Source: Penium margaritaceum (Eukaryota > Streptophyta > Zygnematophyceae > Desmidiales > Peniaceae). Taken from it: a stretch of DNA of 64,000 bases. Below, piece by piece: positions 1 through 10,303 of the stretch. Position 1 is the stretch's first letter. Each line of letters starts with the position of its first letter. The notes beneath the pieces were generated by a model, which ran no database searches, was not told where the DNA came from, and worked only from the letters and a program-made list of their open reading frames with translations. The translations under genes and the position numbers were made by a program. The stretch lies in contig SZWC01001588.1 in assembly GCA_023375785.1 (NCBI GenBank), positions 184,230 through 248,229 of the forward strand, read 5' to 3'.

Positions 1-2
1 GG

Positions 3-45
<43 letters not shown>

Positions 46-66
46 ACAGACAGACAGACAGACAGA
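1..66. repeat. GGCA/GACA tetranucleotide microsatellite
   Basis: The window opens with about eleven GGCA units that change to GACA units near position 46. The array is probably cut by the window edge. It is a plain microsatellite with no coding signal. Confidence 0.95.
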
Positions 67-129
67 TAGGAAGTGAGACAGTCACGCATACACGAAACAC
101 TCAGGGTGGCCTAGTCTCCGTGACAACCA

Positions 130-780
130 GGATCAGCACAAAGGACGACGGAGACAGCTACTGTGGCTGCAACCAGGAACAGAACCACGGCGGAGACTGC
201 GACCACAAGCAACGGTGACTACCAGGACCACGAACCTGACCACGGCAATGACCATGACAATGACCGCGACAACGGCCATGACCACGGCCGCGACCCTGAC
301 CATGACAACGAGAACGAGAACGAGAACGATAACGAAAACAACCACCACCATGGCCACGAAAACGACCACAACCGCCACCACGACAACTATGCACCCAAAT
401 CCATAACCACAACATCACACACAACCACGGCCACAACCACAGCCACAGCCACAGCCACATCCAAAGCCATACCCACGGCCACAGATACACTGACAGACGA
501 AGACTCAGCCACAGCCACAGCCAACCCCACAGCTACACCAACAGCCACAGCCGCGGCAACCAGCCGCAGCCGCATCCTCGGCCGCGGCCACAGCCGCAGC
601 GATAGGTACAGCCACAGCGACAGCCGCAGCGGCACCCGCAGCCGCAGCCGCAGCCGCAGCCACAGCCACAGCCACAGCCGCAGCCGCAGCCGCAGCCGCA
701 GCCGCAGCCGCGGCCGCAGCCGCAGCCGCAGCCGCAGCCGCAGCCGGAGCCGCAGCCGCAGCCGCAGCCGCAGCCAAAAG
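130..780. repeat. Degenerate trinucleotide/hexanucleotide low-complexity tract (CAGCCG-rich)
   Basis: From about 220 to 400 the plus strand is built of GAC, AAC and CAC triplets. From about 430 to 780 it becomes CAGCCA and then nearly pure CAGCCG hexamers. The periodicity keeps several frames open. The plus frame 163-927 would read as an Asp/His/Asn-rich segment followed by a long Ser-Arg alternating segment, and minus frames read as poly-Ala or Cys-Gly. An Arg-Ser repeat resembles the RS domain of splicing factors, but no RNA-recognition motif accompanies it, and the same hexamer gives equally long frames on both strands. I read it as expanded simple sequence rather than a gene. Confidence 0.8.
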
Positions 781-890
781 GCATCACATGATTCCGACCG
801 ACAGGCATCACGCCGCTACGACGCACCTGCTCCGGAGTCCATCCGGGCGGGTAGTAAAAGTTGTCCGCGCGAGCGGCAGCGAGAGTCGAC

Positions 891-1076
891 ATGGCCGACG
901 CCTCGCCCTGTCAAGAAGAGTGTCTAAGTGACGATAGCGCACGACAGACCAAGGGGGAGTCGGAAGGTCCTCCGAATGACTTCAGGCCGAAAGTGGAAAC
1001 GGTGGCTATCGCTGGTGAAGCAGTTGGGTTGCACAGGTCGTCCGAGAGAACGGAGATCAGGCGACGGAGAAGGTAG
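891..1076 (+). CDS. Possible first exon or short hypothetical ORF
   Basis: Beyond the simple repeat the sequence becomes complex. An ATG at 891 in a reasonable context (GACATGGCC) opens a 61-residue frame starting MADASPCQEE, acidic at first and ending in an Arg run. Near the end the plus strand reads AGAAG followed by GTAGGT at 1073-1078, which fits a plant splice donor, so this could be a coding first exon. I recognise no domain, homologue or downstream exon. An overlapping frame (928-1221, 97 residues, basic) is equally open. Chance open frames are the simplest alternative. Confidence 0.2.
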   Translation: MADASPCQEECLSDDSARQTKGESEGPPNDFRPKVETVAIAGEAVGLHRSSERTEIRRRRR

Positions 1077-2340
1077 GTTTGATTGTTCAGGACTGCGAAG
1101 GCACATCGTACGACGCAGACTCGGGTATGGCAGCGCCATCGTGGACGACAGCCTGACGGTTGCCGAGTTCCGCAGTCATTTAATTCAGTATTCTACCATC
1201 TGCCCCAAAAAGGCGGACTGATGAAAAAGAGTGACAACCACTAACGCTTTGTCTCTCTTTTCAAACAATCTTGTTTTGACTGCCCTCACACTGTTACGCC
1301 GGACAGAGCGTGGATGGTAAAAATTTAGAAGTTTCAAGGAAAAAAATAATTATAATTTGGGATACTAATGCAATTTATAGTCAGCGGCAAGTGTACTTCG
1401 ACGATGACTGTCGAAATGATCAAACATATACATACAAGTGTCGGGTTACGAATGAAGCATATCCTGAGTCGTTGGGTCGTATGTCAAGCGACCCGTGCAA
1501 AGTCGCGTCGTGAGTGGTTGGATTCGAGAAGATTCGCCAAGAAGTCGGGGGTCTTCGAGAATCGACAATGAAGATGTGCGATGCATCTTTATAAATCCAG
1601 ATGTGTCGAGATGTGTCGAGAAGTCGACCAAAAGGTCATGACACTTCTCTTCGTAGGTTCACGAGAGTGGGCGAAGCTGTCAGAAGGTTTGAGAATATCC
1701 ATTGCGGATGAGGCTGTTGTGATTTGTGACGTTCCTGTACAGTCTAGTATGACCACTCGGCCGTGTCCATACTCCTGCAGATCCCTGAGGCGGGCCCTCG
1801 TGACGTCGGAGGGACAACAAGCAGCGGACTACCAGTTTGGAGCTGGCCGACTATCGTTCCAGAGCCCCGGACAATGCCGGGACTTCCTGCTGTCTCTCTG
1901 CAGTCTGCAGGAGTCTTTTCGGCGGACTGGCCATGAGCCCGATTTGCATGTTTTTGCATTGCGTGTCCATCGTCTGATGATGGATGCATGCATGTGACCA
2001 GTCGTAGCTTCCGTCTCGTGATTCTGCACGTCTATGTTCAGACGGCGTAGCATTCTGACATGTGTGCGCAGAGTTATGGCCAAAGCAGTGGTTTTGGGCC
2101 AGTTTTAGGACAACTCTTGGACCGCCGCGTGCAACACCCGCAGTGCGCCGCTGAAGGTATTTAGGCCATGGACCTGTCATTTGTTCACTCTCTGCAAATG
2201 CCATTGAAGCATTCAGACACTTTGCCTTGTGTCCCCAAGCCAAAATCTTGTCGTTGCGTGCACGACCTGTGATTTTCGTCACCGTCTGATCAGGCACTGA
2301 CGCCTGGTCATCGGGAGTGTTGCTAGGAAGCTTCCTTACA
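1077..2340. other. Unassigned complex sequence
   Basis: This 1.26 kb stretch is neither satellite nor simple repeat. The longest plus frame is 1581-1997 (138 residues), and overlapping minus frames reach 148 residues. None shows a motif I recognise. It could be flanking host DNA, an LTR belonging to the retroelement leader that follows, or a decayed element. I see no RNA gene in it. Confidence 0.5.
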
Positions 2341-2423
2341 TCTTCTCATGGTATCAGTGCAGTGAGACAGTTCTCACTGAGCTGCGCAACATAGACGCAG
2401 CAGAGCAACAGCAATGAGGCCGC

Positions 2424-2544
2424 CAGAAAAAAGGTCTAGCACTATTTTCTGATTGGCAGCCCAAAACCCGGGCGTCTGGCAGGGCTCACCGAGAAAACCC
2501 TGCCAGCCAAAAAATAGGTCTAGCACTATTTTTTGATTGGCTGG
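2424..2544. repeat. Two copies of a hairpin with a shared AGGTCTAGCA loop
   Basis: The direct repeat AGGTCTAGCACTATTTT occurs at about 2433 and 2517, roughly 83 bp apart, followed each time by (C/T)TGATTGGC. Each copy sits inside inverted arms: CAGAAAA (2424-2430) with TTTTCTG (2445-2451), and CCAGCC+AAAAAATAG (2503-2517) with CTATTTTTT+GGCTGG (2526-2544). Between them a third inverted pair, CTGGCAGGG (2476-2484) and CCCTGCCAG (2498-2506), forms another stem. The set lies just upstream of the better primer-binding site and may be a structured leader of the retroelement. Confidence 0.7.
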
Positions 2545-2825
2545 TTAGCTGAGTAACAAGTTCTACACTAGTGGGGGGGAGCTACAACTTGGAGGGGTCT
2601 CCCATTGTTGCTCATTCTTCATTCCTAATCAGTCACTTTCAGTTTTCAGCTACTTTTTGGCGCTAACACTGGCGCGCACATTTCTGAGTAACAAACCCGG
2701 AGGTTCCAGACTTGGACTCTAAAGCAGCAGACTAAGGGGGCAGCTGACTTAAGCAACAAGCGTAGAAGCCTGCACGCTGCATCAACAACGCTGCTGCCCC
2801 AACCTGTTGCCTAGGTTTTCGAGCT

Positions 2826-2838
2826 TGGTATCAGAGCC
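2826..2838 (+). promoter_or_regulatory. Primer-binding site for initiator Met tRNA
   Basis: TGGTATCAGAGCC is the standard complement of the 3' end of plant initiator methionine tRNA. A weaker relative, TGGTATCAGTGC, lies at 2349 and directly follows a CA dinucleotide, as an LTR end would. Which of the two marks the true LTR/leader junction is not clear. Confidence 0.7.
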
Positions 2839-3119
2839 AGAGCGTAGCAGCAGCAGCAGAAGACTGTCGAACAGGTGCCAAGCAACAGCGATGGACCCCC
2901 ATACGCGCCAGTGCAAGGGAAATGCTACCGGATTTTTTCCGACAGCATTGACCCTCTTGGTGGCGGCGTCAGATTTTTTCCCACGGCCACTGGGCCAGGG
3001 GAAATGCTGTCCATTTTTTTTGGCAACACTGACCCCCAATTGCGTGACGCGAGGAGGTGAGCGGCAGGCGGCGTCCGACACCTGCGGGCGACAACGCACG
3101 CAACGTCACCCAGGCCAGT

Positions 3120-4530
3120 GACTGGCACTAGCACGCAACAGTAGCAACCTGTAGCAGCGGCAGCCGCAGGCAACGACAGCGAGCAGTGGCAGCAGCAGCC
3201 ATCAGTAGCTGCGTGCAGCAGCAGCAACAGGCGGAAGCAGTAGCTCGCAGCAGCCCACACCAACAGCAGCCCGCAGCAGCAACTCGTAACAGCAACAACA
3301 ACAGTAGCGCGCAGCAGCCCGCTACAGCAGCAAGCAGCAGCCGCAATACGTACCAGCTGCAGCAGCGTGCAGCACCAGCAGTAGCGTGCAGCACCAGTAG
3401 CGGGCTGCAGTAGCCGCAGCAACAAGCCGCTTCAGCAGCCAGCAGCAGCAACAACAACAACGAGCAGCTGCTGGCAGCAGCCAGCCGCGGCTGTTGCTGC
3501 TCGCAGCTCGCAGCGAGCGAGCAGCGAGTAGCAGCCTGCTGCTGCCAGCGAGCAACAGCTCGCTGCTGCCTGTGAGCAGCAACCCGCTGCTCGCAGCAGA
3601 TAGCGGGCTGCTGCTTGCTGTGACAGGAAAAACAGGAAAAAAAAACGACGAGGAGGAAAAAAAATTAAAAAAACCCCCACCCTTCAGCCCGCAGCAATAG
3701 CTCGCAGCGCGTAGTAACAGCCCACAGTAGCAGCAAGCAGTAGCTGCCGTACGTAGCAATTGCAACAGCGCATTGCAACAGCAGCGCGCAGCAGCAGCAG
3801 CGGGCTGTAGCAGCCACAACAGCCGCAACAACTCGTAGCAGTAGCAGCTAAAGCTGCAACTACAGCAGCAGCAACAGCAGCAGCAGTAGCAGCCGTAGCC
3901 GCAACAGTAGTAGTAGCTACAGCCATAGCAGTAGCATCAACACCTGCATCAGTAGCAGTAGCAACACCAACAACTGCAGAAGCAGTAATAGCAGCAGCAG
4001 CAGTAGTTGAAGTGGCTGCAACAGTAGGAGCAGTAGTAGCAGCAGCAACAGCAACAGCGGTAGCCCCAACAACTGCCGCTGCTGACGTGAGCATCCCGGT
4101 GCTGACGTCAGTGCTGATGTTACTACTGACGTCACTGCTGACATCATCAACAAAAAAAGCACAAAAAAGGGGGAGAAAGGGAAGCGGGAAGACAACCAAT
4201 GGAGTGGGTAGAATTCTCGCCGCCCCAAAGCCACTGCTGATCTCAGCAACTCAAAGACAACAACAAAAAAAAACCAAGGGACACCAAACCATGGCCAGTA
4301 GCCCCGGTGAGGAGGGGTCCTCCTCTGTTGGGGGGACCCCTACCCCCCCTTTCTTGCAACGACTATAGTAGCAACAGCAGTAGCAACAGCAGCAACAGCA
4401 ACAACATCAACAGCAGCAGCTGCAGCAGCAGCAGTAGCAGCAGCGGCAGCAGCAGCAGCAACAGCGGCAGCAGTAGTAGCAGCAGCAGCAGTAGGAGCAA
4501 CAGCAGCAGCAACAGCACCAGCCCACTGGT
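3120..4530. repeat. CAG/CAA/GCA trinucleotide-rich tract
   Basis: For 1.4 kb the plus strand is dominated by CAGCAG, CAACAG and GCAGTAG triplets, broken at 3620-3690 by an A/C-rich patch and at about 4080-4360 by more complex sequence with several TGACGT motifs (4083-4145). It gives poly-Ser, poly-Ala, poly-Gln or poly-Leu frames on both strands, none a credible protein. It acts as the leader of the truncated LTR element. Confidence 0.8.
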
Positions 4531-4692
4531 GTTGTTGGCGGCAACCCTGATCCCCTCGTCGCTCTTCAGCAACAACCCGCCACTTGGACGCAACAGCTTG
4601 CAGCTCTACAGCCAGTAGCCTCCCAGACTGCCACCAGTGCGCCGCCGCCGTTTATCCCTCCAGGGCACGCCAACCCAGCTGTGTCTGCTGCC

Positions 4693-6483
4693 ACGTACTA
4701 CCTGCCCTAGTTGCGCCCTAGTTGCGCCCTACTTTCACCCTACTTGTGTCCTGACTATACCCTAGTTGTGCCCTTTGATTGCCCTACTTGCATCCTACTT
4801 GATCCCTAGTGACGCCCTAGTTGCGCTCTAGTTACGCCCTACTTGCGCCCTACTTGCGCCCTACTTGGGCCCTACTTATGCCCTAGTTGCACCCTAGTTG
4901 GACCCTATTTGCGCCCTACTTGCATCCTACTTGTACCCTACTTGTGCCCTACTTGCGTCCTAGTTGCACCCTAGTTGTACCCTACTTGGGCCCTCCTTGC
5001 ACCCTATTTCAACCCTAGTTGTGCCCTATTTGCGTCCTAGTTGCGCCTTAGTTGCACCATATTTGCACCCTACTTGCCCTGCTTACGGCCTGCTTGCGCC
5101 CTAGTTGTGTCCTTGTTGCACCCGTGTTGTGTCCTACTTGCATCCTACTTGCATCCTACTTGCGTCCTAGTTGCACCCTAGTTGTGTCCAAGTTGCATCC
5201 TAGTTGCGCCCTACTTGCGCACTAGTTACCCCTTATTTGCACCCTAGTTGGGCCCTAGTTGCTAACTGTTTGTGCCCTAGTTACGCCTCTATTGGGCATT
5301 AGCTACGTCGTACTTGCGCACTAGTTGCGCCCTAGTTGCACCCCACCCGTACCCTACTTGTGCACTACTTGAATCCTGGTTGCGCCCTAGTTGCGCCCTT
5401 GTTGCCCTCAAGTTGCGCCCTGGCTGCGCCTCAGTTTGCCACTAGCAACGCCCTAGTTGCGCCCTACTTATGTCCAAATTGTGCCCTTTTTGCGCCCTAG
5501 TTGGGCCGTAAGTGCACCCTAGTTCCGTCCTAGTTACGCCCTAGTCGTGCCCTAGTTGTGCCTCAGTTGGACACTAGCTACGCCCTAGTTGCACCCTAGT
5601 TGGGCCCTAGTTGCACCCTAGTTATGCCCTAGTTGCTTCCTAGTTACGCCCTACTTGCGCCCGACTTGCGCCCTACTTGCGCCCTTGTTGCAACCTACTT
5701 GTACCTTACTTGTGCCTTACTTGCATCCTACTTGTGCCCTAGTTACACCCTAGTTGCGGCCTAATTACGCTCTACTTGCACCCTACTTGCACCCTAGTTT
5801 TTCCATAGTTACGCCCTAGTTACGCCCTATTTCCGTCCTATTTGCGCCCTAGTTGTGTCCTAGCTACATCATATATGTGCCCTAGTTGCACCCTTCTTGC
5901 ACCCTAGTTGCACCCTAGTTGCGCACTAGTTGCGCCCTAGTTGTGCCAGACTTGCGTCCTGCTTGCAACCTACTTGCGCCATAATTGTGCTCTTCTTGCG
6001 CCCTTGTTGCACCCTAGTTGTACCCTAGTTGTGCCCTAGTTGCGTCAAGTTGGACCCTAGCTATGTCCTAGTTGCATCCTACTTGTGCCCAACTTGAACC
6101 CTGGTTGCGCGCTAGTTTCACCCTAGTTGCGCCCTACTTGCGCCCTACCTGCGCCCTAGTTGCACCCGAATTGCACCATAGTTGAGCCCTAATTGCGCCC
6201 TACTTGCACCCTACTTACGCCCTGGTTACACCCTAGTTGCACCCTAGTCGCACCCTACTTTCACCCTACTTGCGCCCTAATTGTGCCCTAGTTGCACCAT
6301 AGTTGCGTCCTAGTTGTGCTCTACTTGCGCCCTGCTTTTTCCCTAGTTGTGTGCTAGTTGCGGCCTAGTTGTGCCCTAGTTGTACCCTTGTTGCACCCTA
6401 CTTGCGCCGTAATTACACCCTACATGCGCCCTAGTGGCGCCCTACTTATATCCTCGTTGCGCCCTACTTGCGCCCTATTTTCG
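4693..6483 (+). repeat. 11-bp satellite array, block 1
   Basis: Tandem copies of an 11-mer with consensus CCCTA(G/C)TTGCG. The last two bases of the unit vary between CG, TG and CA, as expected of methylated CpG decay. Single-base indels occasionally shift the phase. The array starts directly against the gag-like fragment and ends at the LTR of the non-autonomous element. Confidence 0.97.
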
Positions 6484-7125
6484 TGTCGGAAAATGTCTCC
6501 AAGCTAAGAGTTACCTAACCCTCTTGGAAAATGACAGACCAGAATAAAAGGTTCAGGTCCTGGCCAGAACGTTCCTTCATCAACAGCTCCATGGTTGTTA
6601 GTCTGTTGAAACCGATAGTTAGGGTATCCGCAAATAAAGTCACACGCGTCAGGCCAGCGCACAAGTCGTTAACTCATTCTTTTTGTCCTATTCTGTTTTG
6701 TATGTATCGAGGATGTTCATTCCCTTGCAGTTTAACCCAAAACAGTCTCTTCCATCCTGTTTGCCTTCGGTTCCGCGGCTTTGCCATTATGTCTTTGCTC
6801 TGCTCACTCACCGCTCACGCATTTGTCACCATCCACTCTCATCTTTTGGCCTCGTAGCTCTTTGCTTTGTCACTCCCGTTCCTTCGCTCAGTTCCTCTCA
6901 GCAAATCACTCTTCCCATCAAGCCTGCACGCTTTGCTCCGGCTTTCTCTCACTGGTGACCTATCTACTTCACTGCTCTACCTTGGTCTGCAACGCTTCAA
7001 TCCAAGCTCTCTGACTAACTCCTTCCATTGCTCCTTGCCTCAGTCAGCATTTTCATGTCTGGTATATCACTATTCTTCTACCTCCTTCTGCCGCCGCTCC
7101 CACTGCTCCTTCCATTCTTCTCACA
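6484..7125 (+). repeat. 5' LTR of the LARD-like element
   Basis: It starts TGTCGG and ends CTCACA. It carries AATAAA-type signals near 6544 and 6634 and a pyrimidine-rich 3' half. It aligns over its length with 9,699-10,303 and with the solo LTR at 45,073. Confidence 0.9.
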
Positions 7126-7138
7126 TGGTACTAGAGCC
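7126..7138 (+). promoter_or_regulatory. Primer-binding site (initiator Met tRNA, variant)
   Basis: TGGTACTAGAGCC directly abuts the LTR end and matches the canonical initiator-Met complement at 11 of 13 positions. Its position fixes the plus orientation of the element. Confidence 0.8.
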
Positions 7139-8897
7139 TCAGGAGACATCGCCTGGTTCCTCCTGACCATGTCATTGCTTCATCGCTTAAATCACTGCCC
7201 TCTGCCGTCTCGACAATGCCTGTTGCCGCCACTGCTCTGCACACTTCAGCTTCATCAGCAGCTGATTTGAGTAGTATTGTTTCAACTACTCTGCAAGCTG
7301 TGATGGTTCCCATCAGTAAGACGAAGCCCCACGTCCATTCACAAGCTCGTGGCAACACTTAGCACTTCTCCACCTTCAACAGCCTACAGCAGTTCCCAAA
7401 GCGCTCTCTGTCGCCAACTTCCTTGAAGCTTCCTGTCACCCCGCCATCTCTGTCTCTCCGTCTGTATCTGCTCAGCACTAACCTCTTCTCTGCAGCGATC
7501 TCATTCCTGCCCTCCTCTCCGATGCTTCCGAAAACCTCTGTGACCGCGTGGCACGGTCACATCTCCGCTGCCGCCTCCACCTTTGCAGCTTCCTCGCTCT
7601 TCTGTCTTCCTCCTAGCATCGCAGCCACTTTGTTCTACCTCGTCAACTCCATCTGTATCACCACCCTCATCTGCCCGCTTCTTCATTATGTTTTATCTGT
7701 CTGATCTGCCGCGCATCATCTCTTGAGCCGTCCTCATGCACGGCCTTCTTTCATTTGCAGCAGCATTAGAACGTCGTCTGGAGTCAGGACATCAGACACC
7801 ACCGGTCTTTATGATCATGTCTCGAGCCAACTGGGGAACAAGCCGTCACTCTCCTGATCTCCTCTGACGTCTCTACTTCTCTCAAATTGCCCCCGCTGCA
7901 GCAGTACCCCTCCTACTGTTGGGACCTCGGACACCACCAGTCTTCCTGCCCGCCAGTCTTGGGCCAACCGGGAGCACAAGCCATCACTCTCCTGACCTCA
8001 GAGGAGTTTCCTGCTTTGTCAGTATCTGCCGCGCCTTCACCTCATTCCCTTCATTCTCTTCTGCTGTCATCAATTCTCCTTTCTCTACCGCACCTGCCTC
8101 ATCCTCATCAGTCGCAGTCGCCTTCCTCCTTCATTATCATCAGCTGCTCCTCACTTGCTGTCCTCTTTGTCCATCTACCTCGTCAGCTTCACCAGCTCCA
8201 TCTACTTCATCATCAGTTGCCTCCTCAGCTTCATCTTCTGCATCATCTCCCTCAGCGTCCTCATCATCAATTGTCATCTGCAGTGCAAGTGGTCTATCCC
8301 CTGCACCCAATCTCATCAGCAATTTGTTACTCCTCTGCTTTCATCAATTATCAGCTCGGCACAAGGATCTGCCTGGTCAAACCGCCAACCTCGCGGCAAC
8401 ATGCACCCACGCCAATTCTCCTCCGCAGCACACAAGGCTTACCTCTATGCCCAAAATCCTCCATCATCCTCCTCCGCTTTATCTTCAGCATCTGTGGCCA
8501 CGTAACTGCACGTGCCAGCTGTCAATCTTGCAGCGGTCTGCACCCACACCAGCAGCATATTTCTTGTGGTGCGTCGGCTCTTGTCTTCCCCTTGTCGCAT
8601 CTCCCCTCCCCTATTTCATCAGCGCACGAGATTTGCCCCTGCGTCCATTGATCTCATGAACTCATTGCTCTTCACAATCAGCAACTGCCCTCATCATCTC
8701 CTGCTTGGCAAAAGGATCTGTCCGGTTGAACCGCCAATCTTGCGGTGACCCGAGCCCACTCCGTTCTTTCCTTAGCGCACGTGGTCCGTCCCTGCGCCCG
8801 TCAAATACCAACATCAACATCAATTCCTTCATCTTCATCCTCTACCTTTTTGCCTGCTCCTTTTCTCTGATGGGCCAACCTGCCAATCTCACAGTGG
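7126..8897 (+). other. Pyrimidine-rich interior of the LARD-like element with diverged internal repeats
   Basis: The plus strand is strongly enriched in C and T, with recurring TCATC and CCTCAT words. A degenerate motif of the form GCCAACCTCGCGGCAAC...CACCCACGCC recurs near 8383, 8520, 8734 and 8882. Several overlapping frames of up to 254 residues are open here, but they are Ser/Pro/Leu-rich and look like by-products of the skewed composition. I see no conserved enzyme. Confidence 0.6.
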
Positions 8898-9593
8898 TTG
8901 TCACTCACGCTGTCCCTTTCTTGGCAGCACCATCCTTCACTCAACAAGGTCTCTCCTCTCTCTCTACTCCCTGGCACACCAGAAGCCGGGTCCCGCTCCT
9001 TTTGCTCCATTCTCCGCCGTACAGGCCATACTACCAGTAACATTCACCACTGGTATTCCATCACCTGGCCTGCCTTCCCAATCACCATCATAGACATTTA
9101 TGATGCTTTGGTCTTCCTCACTGGGTACTATGATCAACAAGAAACGTACCCACCATCTTCCAGGTACATGGAAACTTATCAGGTCCTCTATGACGAACTC
9201 ATCTCCATCATGGACCCAGTGTTCCATCCCTACATCATCAGAGGAAGCTTGCCAGCACACATGTGGATTGGATTGTTAACTGCTACATGGAGTCCATGGA
9301 TATGGGATGACACACTTGCAGCAAACCATGCAACCAATCGCATCACCTTCCCTCTCGGCATACTCAGAGGCATTTCCTTACTACACCAACGGCCTGATGG
9401 TACATCCAACAATATCAGATGGACCTCGACCCTCATCAACAACATTCCAACACTCCACATCTGTGGATATCATGTTGTCTCCATCCTCAAAGGCAGAATG
9501 GCTCTTTCACCATCCACAACAGCTGCTAGAAACATCTTTAATGAGCAGGTTCTGGAAGCCGTCCAAAGCATCGTTCATCCGGACCATGTGTAA
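8898..9593 (+). CDS. Unknown ORF of the LARD-like element
   Basis: A 231-residue frame whose second half (from about residue 48) has balanced composition, unlike the pyrimidine-driven sequence before it. It is rich in Ile, Trp and Tyr and contains runs such as FLTGYYDQQETYPP and LPAHMWIGLLTATWSPW. It ends about 100 bp before the polypurine tract. I see no zinc knuckle, protease triad or polymerase motif. A capsid-like (Gag) protein is the first guess because of its place in an LTR element, but I cannot recognise the fold. The true start may be later than 8898. Confidence 0.5.
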   Translation: MSLTLSLSWQHHPSLNKVSPLSLLPGTPEAGSRSFCSILRRTGHTTSNIHHWYSITWPAFPITIIDIYDALVFLTGYYDQQETYPPSSRYMETYQVLYDELISIMDPVFHPYIIRGSLPAHMWIGLLTATWSPWIWDDTLAANHATNRITFPLGILRGISLLHQRPDGTSNNIRWTSTLINNIPTLHICGYHVVSILKGRMALSPSTTAARNIFNEQVLEAVQSIVHPDHV

Positions 9594-9689
9594 GTGTTTC
9601 AGCATCATCCACGGTATGATTGAGCTCTCTGGTGAAGCCTCCTGTCTAGATTCTGAGAGACAAGGTAAAGGAGCAACTCTTGCTAGATT

Positions 9690-10303
9690 GAAGGGGGGTG
9701 TCGGAAAATGTCTCCAAGCTAAGAGTTGCCTAACTCTCTCAGAAAATGAAAGACCGGAATAAAACGTTCAGGTCCTGGCCAGACCGTTGAAACGGATAGT
9801 CAGGGTATCCCTAAACAAAGTGACACATGTCACGCACGTTTGGCTAGCGCATAGGCTCTTAACTCACTGTTTTTGTCCTATTCCATTTTTTATATATTGA
9901 GAATGTTCTTTCCCTCGCAGTTTAACCCAGAACAGTCTCTTCCAGCCTGGTTGCCTTCGGTTCCATGACTTCGCCACCGTGTCTTTGCTTTGATTGCTCA
10001 CTGCTCACTCTCTGTCACCACCCCACTCTCATTTTTTGGCCTCGCAGCTCTTCGCTCCATCACTCTCATACCTTCGCTCAGTTCCCCTCAGCACATCAAT
10101 CCTACAAGCTTTGCTCCAGTTTTCTCTCATTGGTGACCTATCTACTTCACTGCTCTACCTTTGCTTGCAACTCTTCTATCCAAGCTCTCCGACCATGTCT
10201 TTGCATCTCTCCTTGCCTCCGTCAGCATTTTAATGTCTGCGGGATCACTTTGCTTCTACCTGCTTCTGCCGTTGCTCCCTCTGCTCTTTCCATTCTTCCG
10301 ACA
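9690..10303 (+). repeat. Polypurine tract and 3' LTR of the LARD-like element
   Basis: GAAGGGGGG (9690-9698) precedes the LTR start TGTCGG at 9699. The LTR ends CCGACA at 10303, next to satellite. It lacks a segment present in the 5' LTR (around 6570-6600), which accounts for most of the length difference. Confidence 0.88.

Larger units (their letters stand above)
2349..4710 (+). mobile_element. 5' part of an LTR retroelement (PBS-like sites, repeat-rich leader, gag-like tail), truncated at the satellite
   Basis: Two tRNA-iMet-type primer-binding sequences (2349 and 2826) precede a long CAG/CAA-rich leader. At the end an open stretch (about 4495-4710) reads like the N-terminal part of a Gag, with Gln-rich sequence and motifs such as TWTQQL. 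At about 4693 it runs directly into the 11-bp satellite. No protease, reverse transcriptase or second LTR is present here. I therefore read it as a fossil fragment. The family cannot be fixed without pol; the primer site fits either copia or gypsy. Confidence 0.5.
6484..10303 (+). mobile_element. Non-autonomous LTR retroelement (LARD-like) with two LTRs
   Basis: Direct LTRs of about 642 and 605 bp, both beginning TGTCGGAAAATG and ending in ACA, flank a 2.57 kb interior. A primer-binding site lies immediately after the first LTR and a polypurine tract immediately before the second. The interior shows no protease, integrase, reverse transcriptase or RNase H motif, so mobility would need enzymes from another element. 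The flanking satellite pentamers (TTTCG and TTGTG) agree at three of five positions, so target duplication is only suggestive. The divergence between the LTRs, visible by eye as frequent substitutions and indels, points to an old insertion. A solo LTR of the family lies at 45,073-45,723. Confidence 0.85.

Noticed and set aside
163-927. Arg-Ser repeat frame resembling a splicing-factor RS domain
   Set aside because: It is a direct reading of CAGCCG hexamers, with equally long frames on the other strand and no RNA-binding domain attached.
1216-1240. CTGATGA string near 1218, a possible second hammerhead
   Set aside because: No GAAAC partner or stem II follows within a workable distance.
2925-3831. 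Leu/Ala/Cys-rich minus-strand frames in 2925-4250
   Set aside because: They are complementary readings of the CAG/GCA triplet tract.
7887-8659. Two overlapping 250-residue Ser/Pro/Leu frames in the LARD interior
   Set aside because: Both are open in overlapping frames because the strand is pyrimidine-rich and poor in stop codons. No motif supports either.
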